A stretch of DNA of 64,000 nucleotides, from the NCBI GenBank assembly GCA_951640165.1, contig OX621258.1, positions 10,563,501 through 10,627,500 on the forward strand, written 5' to 3'. Origin of the DNA: Pseudoips prasinana (taxonomy: Eukaryota; Arthropoda; Insecta; Lepidoptera; Nolidae). A program made the position numbers and the translations under genes. Below are positions 1 through 10,864 of the stretch, piece after piece (the stretch's first letter is position 1; every line of letters begins with the position of its first letter). Below the pieces are notes generated by a model. It worked only from the letters and a program-made list of their open reading frames with translations, ran no database searches and had not been told where the DNA came from.

Positions 1-900
1 TGTTCTCGGTGTATTACAACTGCACCCATATCTACAGGAGCGTACACTCCTACTAGGAAGATACGGGTCATACCAACTTTCATTCTCAACCACATTACTC
101 TTGCGTTCACGCATTCAAACTCAGTCACACACTCAGACATACTTGTGGAAAGAATGAGACCCACACCTTGGCAACCTCTGGTGGTGTTCGGTACTCCAGA
201 CCAATACGCCGTGTATTGTCCGTGTGTTGTAGTATCACACCCTTTCCGCTTCGTCTCATTCACACACAACACATCGATCCGCTTTTCACTCATCAGCTGA
301 CATACTTCGTCCATCTTACCTTCTATTCCTCCTCCCACATTCAACGTAGCAAAACGGCTCTCCGTTGGCCACTTTTCGCCTCTCCGGGAAACGAGACGTG
401 ACGGGTGGCGGACCACGTCGCCGCCATTTGAAGGATTAAAATGAATTATATCCATTGCGTTCCCACGAGTATTAGGGACTAAACGGTCCACCCTCGCAGA
501 GCCCTATACGGAGGTAAGGCGGATCCTTGCTGTGTCCTATGACCGCCAACATAGACACCCTCCGTTATCGACCAGAATACCCTCTGGCCAAGGATCCCTC
601 AGCACGGGTCGGATAACACCTTGGATCGGGGTTTTGTTTCAGGTATGCTCCCTCGGACTAAATAGCTCACTTGTGCTCGTCCCCTGCGTCTCGGTGAGCG
701 TACAGTAAGCCAGCTAACTCTGCCTGTGAGCGCCGCCGTTGGTATGCATAATTATGCCTACTCTTCCGCCGCCGCTCTAAGTTACTATCCTGTACTGATA
801 GTAACTATGCTATCGTAGGCCTCTGATGAATCCTAAGATTCTAGAGCCCCCGATAGAGGCAGTTTAAGGTCATACCCGGGACCAAGTGACAAAGTGAATC
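1..900. repeat. GC-richer repeat-like block at the left edge, class unknown
   Basis: Base composition is clearly less AT-rich than the adjoining intron, and the change is abrupt near 895. No RyR coding sequence or convincing ORF is present. A small palindrome lies near 782-806 (GTTACTATC...GATAGTAAC). It resembles a retrotransposon untranslated region lying in the RyR intron after the S5 exon, but I could not match it to a family. Confidence 0.4.
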
Positions 901-1260
901 ATTATTATTTATAAATAGAAAATCGTTACCCGGCGTCATTCAATATTAACTAAGCACAGACCTATTCATACTTGTTGACTTAAGACTTAGAAGTGAGCTT
1001 TATCTCCTGCTTAAGTTTCTATTACTACAAACGAAAGGTATAAACAAATTCAACTAGGCGCTTAGATTAGCAATACTTATCACTCCATAACGACAAAAAC
1101 CAATTAAGCAAGGCATACTCTTCTAAAGCACCAACTTGTTCGTACGTTTCGTTTTTGCAATCTCCTACTAAAACCTCTAGAAGTAAAATTATTACGGTGA
1201 CGCTAACTCGAGGCGTTACTAATACGTCAATACTTCATCTACACAAATTTAATCACTCAC

Positions 1261-1392
1261 CGTAAGCATATCATGGCAGTTCCTATTGACTTCATCGTCC
1301 TCTTCTTGCACGTAGAACTTGCGGAAGAAATTGAAAGCGATCACAGTGTAAATGTACACAATTATCGTTAGCAGCATCACAGTCAATACGAG
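1261..1392 (-). CDS. RyR: RyR exon with S5 (last exon in window)
   Basis: Forty-four codons, phase 0. [20 protein letters not shown] is S5; [20 protein letters not shown] and DMLT lead toward the pore. Acceptor TTTCCAG, donor GTGAGT. The pore loop, S6 and the C-terminal tail are not in the window, so the gene continues left of position 1. Confidence 0.97.
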
Positions 1393-1454
1393 CTGGAAAA
1401 ATAATGATTGCCGTTACACTGTGGAATTTTCTTATGCCGGTAATATTGGAAGCT

Positions 1455-4400
1455 GGGGGCCTACTCTCTTTCTCCGAATCGAAACTTCGTTAACGAACTA
1501 TATTGAAACGAAGTTTTGCAAGTGACCCTACTCTAATTCATATTCGGATTCACACTTGTAGTTCGCTTCCATAGACTATTTTACGTGAACGATTGTTTTG
1601 AACTATATAGTGCGGAAATTTTAGTTTCTCATTTTGGTAAACTACGATTTGTACATTTTTTAAAATAATTAAATGAATTGGCTTTGTATTTTAATTTTAA
1701 ATTAATATTGTAGTTTTATAAGCATTTATTGTTATATTAATGCAGAAATTATAAATACAGAAATTTAAAATATATTTCCAACGATTTCAACCGCGATTAT
1801 ATAAATAACCATTTTACTGACGTTATAAACCGGCTAATGTGAAGAGTACTATTTCATATACGCGATCGGTAGAATATGCGACATTAAAAAACATCCGTAT
1901 ATTCACGCAATGTCATCAAACGCCATAGCAACATAGTTTGTTACATTCTCTTTGGTCAAATTTTGATTGAAGGATTTTTTATTTGGATTCTTTGATAAAT
2001 TAATAGTATTGTGTTAATAATTACGTTTTCAGGTGCTTTTTACATTTTTCGCAACCGCAAAGTTACAAGGAATACCTACTGTATGTTCTCCACAAATTAC
2101 CAAAAGTTGTGGTTTCGATTAATACAATTCGTAAGTAAATATCTTAAATACACATAAATATTTATTTTATACTAAAAGTACGGCCTATTCGTAATAATCA
2201 GCATTCGTAACATCTTTTCAGTTTGAAATGTCAGTAGTCAAGCAATTGGAAGGCAACTACCAAACTTTAAACAGTCGAAATTGCCCGAAAAAGTTTTGGA
2301 GTTTGTAGAACACAGCGAGGACTATAGTCAGCACACACAACTCTTAGAAACTGCAAGTTAACCATCATTGTCAAAAGAAACCCTGACTTTTACAAGTTGT
2401 AAGTATTTCTTAGAGGTATTTTCAGTATAAAAAAATTGTACATGACAAAACATAAAGGTACTTTTTTTGTTAGTATATTTGTATGAAATAGCTTTCCAAT
2501 TTATGGTTAGTAATGAAAATTTTACTTGAGCATCCAATAAACATAACTAGGTACTTGCATTATATAAAAAAGTTATTATGAATTGAATTATTTTATATAT
2601 AGTGGCATATCTGTGTCCCCAAAGAGATGGTAGAGATATATTACAAGTTCCACATTTTGCCTACTGATGGTCTTAGTCCCACATTATAGGGGGGAAGGCA
2701 ATATTTATTTAAAGATAATGATGTACTGAATCCATTGAAGTCATATTTTTAGGGAATCTACCTATTTTAAATTGTAATGTTTTTTTTGTTGCAGCTACAA
2801 AATCCAGGAGGAGACAATTAGCAGCTGGCATCAGCAGCAGATTGTTACAATTGGAAGAGATGCATGTAGAGAAAGAAATAGTCAGGAACACTGAGCCTGT
2901 AGGCATTAGGGGTGTCCTGTTGAGAGCTGGACTAATGAGAAAATACTTTGATCAATTAAATTTATATCTGCATACTCCACATAATTAACTGTCTGATTAA
3001 CAGTTTCCAAACTCAATTTTGCAATAAGATAGTATATATAGTCTTTGCCCATTAATCGAACAGTCAATTTTGAGTAAGTTTTTATATTTAATTTAAAATG
3101 TCTCATTCGTTTTAATAAATGAATCACAATTGTTATAAACAATTGCACTACTATGCCCAACCACTAGCTTGGTGGGCAATGGAAGAATACATTACATTAT
3201 AGTAACTGTTGGATGTTCTTAACTATTACTTATAGGTTAAGTATGTAAATAAAACAAATATAAAAAAGCTGTTTTTTATTTCACTACAATTTCAAGTAAA
3301 TTTATATAGTTGGTGATGGGTGTCCTAAAACAAAGTGAAAGTATATGTATAGCAAATGGTGGCCTCATTGATCTATGCACACAAATATCTGTCCTGCGTG
3401 GAAATCAACCCACAATGTCCGCTGTGGAAATAATAAATAAATAAATGAAATAAAAAAAGGCGCAAGGCATAGTCATAATATTTATTCAGTAAAAATTTGC
3501 AATGGTTTTTTAATCATAACAATTTTATTCCCTACCTAAAAACACAGTAACAATTTTTTTTTAAATAGTAACTTAACATTTAATACAAATTTATCATCTA
3601 AAAGTGTTGAATTAAATCTACTCATTCCCAAGCAGTTTTATCATTAACTTTCTTTCTCCGAATCGAATGCCTTGCTACACAATTTTAAACACTGCCCCAT
3701 AGAAGAGTTACTGATTTTGTGGAGATCAGTAGCATGTGCAACAAGATTATGCTTATTTAGAGTATTTACATTATGAATACAAAATACTTTTCTTTATAAA
3801 TGTATCAATATTTTTATGCAATATCAATATATATCAAACTACATTAAAACTCACTCCTACATTGGTCAAATTCATCAACAATGCTTTGGAGTCTGTCCCG
3901 TGTGTCTCTGGCATCTTCGTTCTGTAAATGTAATTGTTCCATTTCGTGTTTTAACTATTTTCGGGAATTTGATTCACATTTAATTGATTTCGCAGGCGGC
4001 ACGGATTTCTTCTACGCTCTACACGGTCTTCACCTAAATCAGCCTCATTCGAAAGCATTATTGTACCTATTTCAATTAAACTGAATGCAAAATCCATACA
4101 AAACAAAATCAAAAGGCACTTTTCTCTAGGTCGGCAATTCGATTCACATTTAAATGATTTCTTAGGCGGCACCGTTTTCTTCTACGCTCTAAACATTCTT
4201 CACATGAAGCAGGCTCAATTATAAGCATTCTTGCAGACATTTCAGTTAATTTTAAGCAAAATCCACATAAACGAAAATCAAAAGGTAGCACTTTAGTATT
4301 CGTCAATTTTGAAGTTAAAATGACGAAGTTTGATGTGTCAAAATCAAATGTTCGTTCGGAACGTCATGAATTAGAGTAGGTTTAGAGAATCTAAATGTCA

Positions 4401-4505
4401 AACTATGTTCGTTCGATTGAATTCGCGGAACGAATGTAACCGTGGTAGCATACACAAGAAATTCGTAACGAACGAACGAAATTTGGAGAAAGAGAGTAGG
4501 CCCCC
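1455..4505. mobile_element. DNA transposon with 21-bp terminal inverted repeats, decayed
   Basis: A 21-bp sequence (GGGGGCCTACTCTCTTTCTC and one further C) at 1455-1475 is repeated in exact inverse at 4485-4505, enclosing 3.05 kb within one RyR intron. Part of the same terminus recurs at about 3650-3668. Inside are a coding-like plus-strand piece at about 2793-2910 (SRRRQLAAGISSRLLQLEEM) and two tandem minus-strand pieces reading ERRRxxCRLRNxLNVN. Two opposed genes would fit PIF/Harbinger-type elements, but I cannot prove the class. No clear target duplication is visible. No intact transposase remains. Confidence 0.55.
3955..4290. repeat. Tandem duplication of about 165 bp, two diverged copies
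   Basis: 3958-4118 and 4130-4288 align along their length. Both have TTTGATTCACATTTAA or near it, a GGCGGCAC...TTCTTCTACGCTCT core and an ending AAAATCAAAAGG. On the minus strand each encodes a related peptide (RVERRRNPCRLRNQLN and CLERRRKRCRLRNHLN), so the unit was probably coding sequence of the surrounding transposon. Confidence 0.7.
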
Positions 4506-4877
4506 TGAACATGACGTACTGCGTTAAATGTATTTTTAACGATGATTGTTACTATAACCTAGGAAGGCTTTCACCGTTTCGCTAGATATTAGTAAAGAGG
4601 AAGGGCTCTAATTGTATAGCAGAAGATAACTAGGGAACCCTTTGGGGTTGGAACTTTGGCTAAAGTCTAGATTACTGACGGATGTGTTAGGCAACTGTCG
4701 CTGAAGGTTGATATGCAGAAACGAGATACGGTAGATATCTTTCGGGGTGTATTTCGTAACTACGACCACTAAGGGACTTTGAGAGTGTACAGCAGAATCG
4801 AAAAAGCATTTGGACGCTAGCTTCAAAATCATCCAAATTTAGTTTAAATTGTCCGGCAGAAACCTGTACCAGAACCT

Positions 4878-4937
4878 GTATCATTCACAGCTTCTTTGAA
4901 TGGTTAGAAAACCATTCAAAGAAGCTGTGAATGATAC
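4878..4937. repeat. Perfect palindrome, 28-bp arms, 4-base loop
   Basis: Arms 4878-4905 and 4910-4937 are exact reverse complements around the loop AGAA. It lies in RyR intronic sequence with no coding function seen. Confidence 0.95.
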
Positions 4938-5109
4938 AAACCGTCAGACCGAATTTACGAGTTCCCGTTCTAACACACAGATAATGTCGATGCAATCTGT
5001 TGGCTTTGTTCTAGAAACAAAGTTGACTGATGGCTGCCGGAAGAAGATCAATAGAAGCTCTGAGTCAAATAAGCCTCAAACAACATACTCTTATATTAAC
5101 AAATCTCAC

Positions 5110-5317
5110 CTGTTTTCCGTTATGCGTTACGGACTGCAGAATGGTCCTTAGGGTTTTAAATCCAACAGCGACGTCCAACAAATGTGCAGCAAAGAAGAAG
5201 TTATTGAAGTTGCCCATGACGGAGAAACAGAAGTACCATAGAGAGTAGAGGAATGAATTGTCTGTGATCGTCACTCCCGCTTTCCATACTTGGTAACGCC
5301 AGTCGATGTTTATGATA
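5110..5317 (-). CDS. RyR: RyR exon with S3, S4 and S4-S5 linker
   Basis: Sixty-nine codons after one base. [20 protein letters not shown] leads to S3; [20 protein letters not shown] spans S4; and [10 protein letters not shown] is the S4-S5 linker. The glycine before FKTLRT aligns, from memory, with Plutella G4946, where G-to-E gives diamide resistance. The susceptible residue is present here. Confidence 0.97.
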
Positions 5318-6332
5318 CTGAAAATAACAAAAGACATTCTCACGATTATGTTTTTCCAAGAATTAGCTAGATAACGGTTCTAGCTAACTACTCTTGTTTT
5401 GCGAGCATTGCATAAAATATTGTTGGTGCAGTAGCAACATCTATTCGCAGTTATAAATAGCTCGGCCAATCACAACGCTAGGCTTGGGCATTCATACGTA
5501 TGTACGTTATGCATATGATTTTAGGTATTATTATATTTTCAGAACATAATTCTGTCTATGTCTGTATGTTGTGAATGTTCAAAATTTTTATAGTATAGAT
5601 AACGTACAAAGTAGTATAGCGTCATAGTTTCTTGTCTCTCGCGTTTATAAATTCCTTGGAAGAAAATTCATCAATGGTTTTAACTCGCCTTATTTGCATA
5701 AACTTTCCTACGATGTTTTTTATATTTCTGGGTGTCATAAGGAATATAACACCTGTTGCTCAAAAGTGTCAATATCTTTTCATGGAAAAGGAAATCCTCA
5801 TTGTTCAGCATAGAAAACGATTTCAATCAGCGAGCACTTCAACTATTACAATAGTGTTTCCACGTCATCTTGCGGAAGTAATGCGCACCATTGGTAAACA
5901 TCAAATCTAACCATTTGAATAGACCGTAGGAGTAGCAGTAGCGACTTCTTTAAGATGTTTGCACTGATAAAGAGAGGGGCAACGAACTTCACTTCGATCA
6001 ATGATGAAGGATCCATTTAAACCCCTTATAAGCAAAAACGACGGCTTCAATTTGACTGGTTTTGAACTTTATTACAAAGCGGTAGAGTTCAAAATATGGT
6101 GATTATAATATTCCCCAGCCTTATGCAGGGTTAAGGTACGTTTTTATGTAATCCACCAGCGTGTAAAACCATTATAATATTTATCATACAACGAAGATAT
6201 TATTGTTTTCTAACGTAGCATACTCACCACATAGCTCTTAATAACTTACAATTTTACATCATAGTGATAGGAAAGAAATATTACATACACAAAGTTTACT
6301 ATGAATACATGTATGTACATAATAATACTTAC
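5318..6332. other. RyR intron, no feature recognised
   Basis: AT-rich. A short open frame at about 5632-5910 on the plus strand has no recognisable domain and no clear start; I see nothing convincing. Confidence 0.5.
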
Positions 6333-6494
6333 TAATGGATCAATCCTTTGCTGCCACCCTCTTCCTCTTGCGCAGAGAAGGAAGTCTTCTCCATTCCCAA
6401 CATGTTTGAAATGGAGTCAAAATCGTAGGTCTCCGAATACTTCTGACGCACTTTCTTTTTGACGAATTTGTCCCAGTAGTTTACGGGGAAGGAT
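6333..6494 (-). CDS. RyR: RyR exon, S2-S3 domain ([20 protein letters not shown])
   Basis: Fifty-three codons with split codons at both ends. [20 protein letters not shown] and [12 protein letters not shown] are conserved. This cytosolic S2-S3 domain contacts the EF-hands in RyR structures. Donor GTAAGT. Confidence 0.97.
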
Positions 6495-6575
6495 CTAAAA
6501 TAAGGAAAAATAATTAGTATATTTTGTTGTCAGACAGTATAAGTGACAGCATACTGCTCAATGCTGGTACTTACT

Positions 6576-6836
6576 TACTTATCGTATGGACAGTGATTAC
6601 CCTAGTGTCAGAGTTGTTCAAACCGCCCAGAAGGCATCTGACATGACTTAACGACTGTTGTCTAATGACTACATCCGGGACCGACAGCTTAACGTACCCC
6701 CTGAAGCACGGAGACGCTCAGAAGTTAAACCCCTTTGGTGGTCACCTATCTATGGACTGACCGCGAGCCTAGTTGCTTAACCTCGCCGATCACTTACGGA
6801 CCGGTGAGAGCATCTAGCTATGTGCGCCTCAACATT
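6576..6836 (+). repeat. Interspersed repeat family D, copy 1
   Basis: Contains the family hallmark GGGACCGACAGCTTAACGTA followed by CGAAGCACGG-like text and ends near AGCATCTAGCTATG. Further copies lie at 21594-21825, 32440-32600 and 35528-35735, all on this strand. Copies are 75-85% alike by eye. No ORF; probably a non-autonomous retroelement. Confidence 0.8.
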
Positions 6837-6837
6837 G

Positions 6838-6964
6838 GTACACGCGGCTACATATCAAGCTATACATTTCCAGTATAAGCTGATCCCGCGTTGTATAGGA
6901 TTTCCATACAATGAGACGTCAGCTTATATTGGAAATGTATAAGCTTGATATGTGGCCGTGTGTA
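6838..6964. repeat. Imperfect hairpin, ~46-bp arms, 35-base spacer
   Basis: 6838-6883 and 6919-6964 are nearly exact inverse copies with a few mismatches. The spacer holds a smaller inverted repeat (TTGTATAGGA and TCCATACAA). It abuts family D copy 1. A short fold-back insertion is more likely than a microRNA precursor. Confidence 0.8.
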
Positions 6965-7009
6965 CGAGTAGAAGCGGCAATCATATATGGAGATCTAGAT
7001 TTGGTTTTT

Positions 7010-7250
7010 TAGTCACCGACGCAAAAAGAGGGGTGTTATAAGTTTGACGTCGGCGTCTGTCTGTGATATCGTAGCACTCGAAACGGATGGACTGATTTCG
7101 ATGCGGTTTTTTCATTTAAACGCCAGTTTCAGTGCGGTGGGTCTTAGCTACGTTTGGTAAATATCGATCCAGTATAAGAGTATCAGCATGACGCACAATG
7201 GCCCAATTGGGAGGCTAAGTGCGGAAACCTATCGCCCAACTAACTAACTA
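7010..7250. repeat. Lepidopteran-type dispersed repeat fragment
   Basis: The text around ACTGATTTCGATGCGGTTTT resembles a widespread lepidopteran repeat that I know only from general familiarity. No coding potential. Class not assigned. Confidence 0.4.
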
Positions 7251-7396
7251 ACTAAGAGTATCAGCTCTTTTCCAAAATAATGTAACTAATAAAAATTACC
7301 GCAAAAACAATCATATATTCTCGTTACAAATGTTTATCTGTTGTGGGATCGAGATAGAAGAATGTTATGGACAATGCATATAATGTAATTACTAAC

Positions 7397-7527
7397 TTGG
7401 CAGATATAACGAGTTTGTCCCAGTGACTCTTCAAGTCATCGTCCTCAGGCTGCTCCGCAATGTACAGTCCGTCAAACTCCAGCTTACGGGCTATTTCCTT
7501 CTCACGCTTGAAAATGGCTAGCGGCAC
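7397..7527 (-). CDS. RyR: RyR exon, S2-S3 region ([20 protein letters not shown])
   Basis: Forty-three codons plus [22 protein letters not shown] and [13 protein letters not shown] are characteristic. Acceptor TGTTAG, donor GTTAGT. Confidence 0.97.
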
Positions 7528-7969
7528 CTAACATCAACAACAAAATGAAATGTATTCAGAATTTTGATATAAAATAATTATGGAAAACTTACTTACCAAG
7601 TTCAAAATAAAGCATTAAACGCTATTACAAAAGCAAACTTAAGCTTAAAAAGGTGATTTAGGCGAATGGCTCGTTTCGTGCATTCTTATCACCAAGCGTA
7701 TCTGATCTATCACATAATTATTGTGAAATCTTTACATAAATATCAAACTATTTGGCTAGGTACTACATATTTTTACTATATTATCAATTTGGCGACACCG
7801 AGCAATTGACGAATGCAGATAGTGCTCAATCAGTAGATATTTAATTTAAGTGACAGACGCTTCAGGGCAACCTTATGGGTACAGGACACCACTGATGTAA
7901 AACGTAAGTAATAAATTATCGATTCTAACTATTCTGTGATAGTCATTTTATCTTTATTTACAGAGTTTT

Positions 7970-8025
7970 ACAGAGACAAAGTTTGGACTCTAAATCGTAA
8001 TTTAGAGTCCAAACTTTGTCTCTGT
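7970..8025. repeat. Perfect palindrome, 26-bp arms, 4-base loop
   Basis: Arms 7970-7995 and 8000-8025 are exact reverse complements around CGTA, in the intron between the S2 exon and the S2-S3 exon. Confidence 0.95.
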
Positions 8026-8186
8026 ATTTATGCTATTAGAATTAATTACTCGGACAAGCCCTCCTAACCCCCTGTGAACGATTGACAGTGGTACAAAATT
8101 AAGAACCTTGAAGCTGCGTAGCTCACGCAGTTCTCGGAACTCCGACACTGTCTGATTCCGCAAAGACTTTTATCAAAAGGTTATAA

Positions 8187-9390
8187 TTAAAAGGGATTAA
8201 ATATAATGACCACCATAAAATGCTTTGATACCCTCCGTTTTTTAACCAAAAATAGAAACTTAACACCAGAAAAATAAAGTCTAAAAATACAATAGTACTT
8301 GCAATTTAAGTCACGACTGCACTTCAAAGTGTATTCGAACACCAAATGTAGTAAATGATCACCAAATCTTAGCGAGCAAATTAATGTGTTATTTCTGCCT
8401 AAATAAACCTCTGTGATTGCCACAAAATGTAGGCTTATTACCAAAAAAGTATTATGATGGCATATTGAGTCATGTGTCCGGTTTGCAATACCCTTATTAA
8501 TTAGAAGAGGACTTACTTTTTAATGTTTGTTTGAATAATTTAAAAAAAGATGATTAAAAATTTTTTGTGACTTTTTTCTTTAATTTTGTGACAGAAACGA
8601 ATCGCTGCAAAACAGACTTCACGTAGTCGTGTTTGCCCTACCCCTAGAGTGTAATGTAAGCCCGCGTAGGCGCGGAGGGGTGGGGCGGCCCGCGAGCTGC
8701 AGGAGTAGGTGGTTTGAAGGCTCCCCGGCTTGCTGGCCGGCTTCGCCGGCCAGCCTCAGCTGCGGCGGTGAGCGTTAAAACCATCTGCGACGATAAGCTC
8801 GCGTGGGGCCGCCCAAACCCCGCAGCGCCGGAGCCGTGACAGAAACAATGCTTGCTGCATAATAATTATCTTTATATTTAAGTTCTAATTTGATTTAGTT
8901 AGTGTGCATAATTAGTGTGCAAGTCAGTATTTTTGATATAAGTTTGAAATATTTTGTTAGAAAAAAGGGAATATACAGATATCGATTTAAATACATGCCT
9001 TATTATTTACATAAATCGGATAACGAGATATTATTTTTTGCATGTCATTTTAAATTGAAATGTGTTTAATAATTTGGTGTTCATTAACAATTTTTGGGTT
9101 AACCATGATTTTTTTGGAGTCAGTTTGCTTAAACAGAATAGCAAGATGTAAATACTTTGGTTATAATTTTACATTAAAATGCTGGTTTAATTTTGGTGAT
9201 CATTTATTACCTATGGGTTAACAATGATTAATTTGGAGTCATTTTGCTTAAATAGGATAGCAAAATAGTGAAACTTTGGTTATAATTTTACATTAAAATG
9301 CGGGTTTCATTTTGGTGATCAATTACTATTTTTGTCTGTTAAATGTTACTATATTTGGTGGTAAGTTAAACATAAGCCTAATTAAAATAA
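8187..9390. repeat. Possible fold-back element with GC-rich core and tandem subrepeats
   Basis: 9090-9340 contains two tandem units of about 118 bp sharing TTTGGTTATAATTTTACATT and TTTTGGTGATCA. 8187-8460 contains related motifs (TGATCACCAAA, ACCACCATAAAATG) in the opposite orientation. Between them is a GC-rich core at 8640-8840. This fits one fold-back element of about 1.2 kb, though arm similarity is only partial. Confidence 0.4.
8588..8860. repeat. GC-rich island flanked by GTGACAGAAAC
   Basis: A strongly GC-rich tract in an AT-rich intron. The sequence GTGACAGAAAC occurs on both sides (about 8588 and 8836), each followed within 15 bases by GCTGCA. Inside is a perfect hairpin, arms 8732-8741 and 8745-8754 (GCTGGCCGGC, loop TTC). 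Probably a short insertion or the core of the surrounding fold-back repeat. No ORF. Confidence 0.6.
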
Positions 9391-9833
9391 GATCAATTAT
9401 ACAAGTTGGGAAAAAGATTCTACTTTCCTCCAACGCAATATACGTATTCGAGCTGCTGTTGTTGTGCTTAAATTCGGGAAAAGACTAACAAAGAGATAAA
9501 CAGTAGAATGCAATATATTCGTCTCTGGGGTTGGTACGTATAAAATGTTCTTTGAATCCAATATGATATTGCATACTTCCTGTTTCAGTGTCCATAATTA
9601 TAGGTAATGCATCTATTTATTGAAAAACATTAATATATACTAGGAACCACTTCTTGTCCTTTTTAACCAACTTTAAAATACGTATAGAAGGACTTTATGA
9701 ATTTGACGGTTTGTCGATGTTGCAGTTGGTTTCATACGAGTGTAATTTTCTTTAGATTTATTTCATTTAAGATTAATATAATTTTTCACTTCTAGGAACT
9801 TTTAGCGCTACTTATTGTTGACTCAGTCCTTAC

Positions 9834-9985
9834 CTTAAGGTGATAATATCCAATGAGAATAGCCAATGATACTATGGAGTGCAGTACGGCTGCCACGTTT
9901 ATCACATGCTCCATGTAGAAGAAGTCTTCGTCTATATGAACCACTTCTAAGGCATCGTCATCTTCTCCTGAGTCGCCACTACCGC
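9834..9985 (-). CDS. RyR: RyR exon with S2 and diamide-contact residue
   Basis: Fifty codons. [20 protein letters not shown] is followed by [17 protein letters not shown], the S2 helix. The isoleucine in SLAILIG corresponds, from memory of the literature, to I4790 of Plutella RyR. This site is isoleucine in Lepidoptera and methionine in many other insects, and I-to-M change is linked to diamide resistance. Confidence 0.96.
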
Positions 9986-10142
9986 CTGTACAGAGTGAAA
10001 ATGGTAATTAATATTAAGGCATTTTTGAGGGTTTCTGTATGGAAAGCTACTGTACTGAATGCTTTATGTTGTTAGGAGTTTGGGGTGACCCTAAACCTTG
10101 ACCTAACAAATGAGACAGACACAATACGTCATTACTTGTATA

Positions 10143-10392
10143 CAAATATAAGGAATAATATATCCGGGGACATTATTCTCACACGGACATCTGATCCCAA
10201 ACTAAGCAGAGCCAGGACTATGGAAACCAGATAACTATTTCTGTTTTGTAAATACATATTCATATCGTAATTACACCCAGACTCGTCAGGACAAACATAC
10301 TCATGCATGCAAATGTCTGTCCCGGGTGGGAATCCAACGTGGTCGTGAAAGGCAAGTATCCACCAACCACGGCAACAGGCCCGTGCGTGAGA
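10143..10392 (-). repeat. tRNA-derived SINE, minus-strand copy
   Basis: The reverse complement starts with a tRNA-like head (CCGTGGTTGGTGGATACTTG, a B-box-like GGATTCCCACC), then CTGTTTGTCC-like and GTAATTA..TATGTATTTAC segments, and ends GTGAGAATAATGTCC..GGATATATTA. The same structure in the same order is at 58762-59003. Pol III SINE, class named from structure only. Confidence 0.75.
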
Positions 10393-10770
10393 CAGACAAT
10401 ATGTCATTACTTGGATACAAATATAAGGAAGGTATCAAAGTTACACAGAAATCTATAATTCTTACTTTCGAGTCAACTAAATCAGGTAAAATTTAACGAT
10501 CTGGATGATCTAGCACAAATAGGCTCGACCAGACTATCCACCACAATAATCGACGGCAAATGGAACACATAGTACAACGGTTAAATAATGGCGTCTGATA
10601 TATTTAACACAGCCAAATGGATGATATACGACAAGGTTACATCTATTTATCACTTGTGAGAAAGAGCAACTGGCAGGCTGAGTTCAAACGCGAAAAAACT
10701 TTCTCGAAAAGTCCTCCGACGGAAATCAGTCACTTTCTTTTCAACAAACACACAAATTAATATTACTCAC

Positions 10771-10864
10771 CATCGCCACTGCCTGAACCTTGTCCGGAGC
10801 CCGAACCACCGATGATATCGCCCATACCTGATCCCTCACCACCTTCAGCATCCAGAGTTGAAAC
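10771..10864 (-). CDS. RyR: RyR exon, Gly/Ser-rich S1-S2 luminal loop
   Basis: Thirty-one codons, low-complexity glycine/serine-rich (GGSGSGQGSGSGD), matching the variable luminal loop between S1 and S2. Phases fit; donor GTGAGT. Confidence 0.88.

Noticed and set aside
6838..6964. microRNA precursor
   Set aside because: Long nearly perfect arms with a 35-base spacer next to a repeat; looks like an inverted duplication rather than a mismatched miRNA hairpin. Small-RNA reads would decide.
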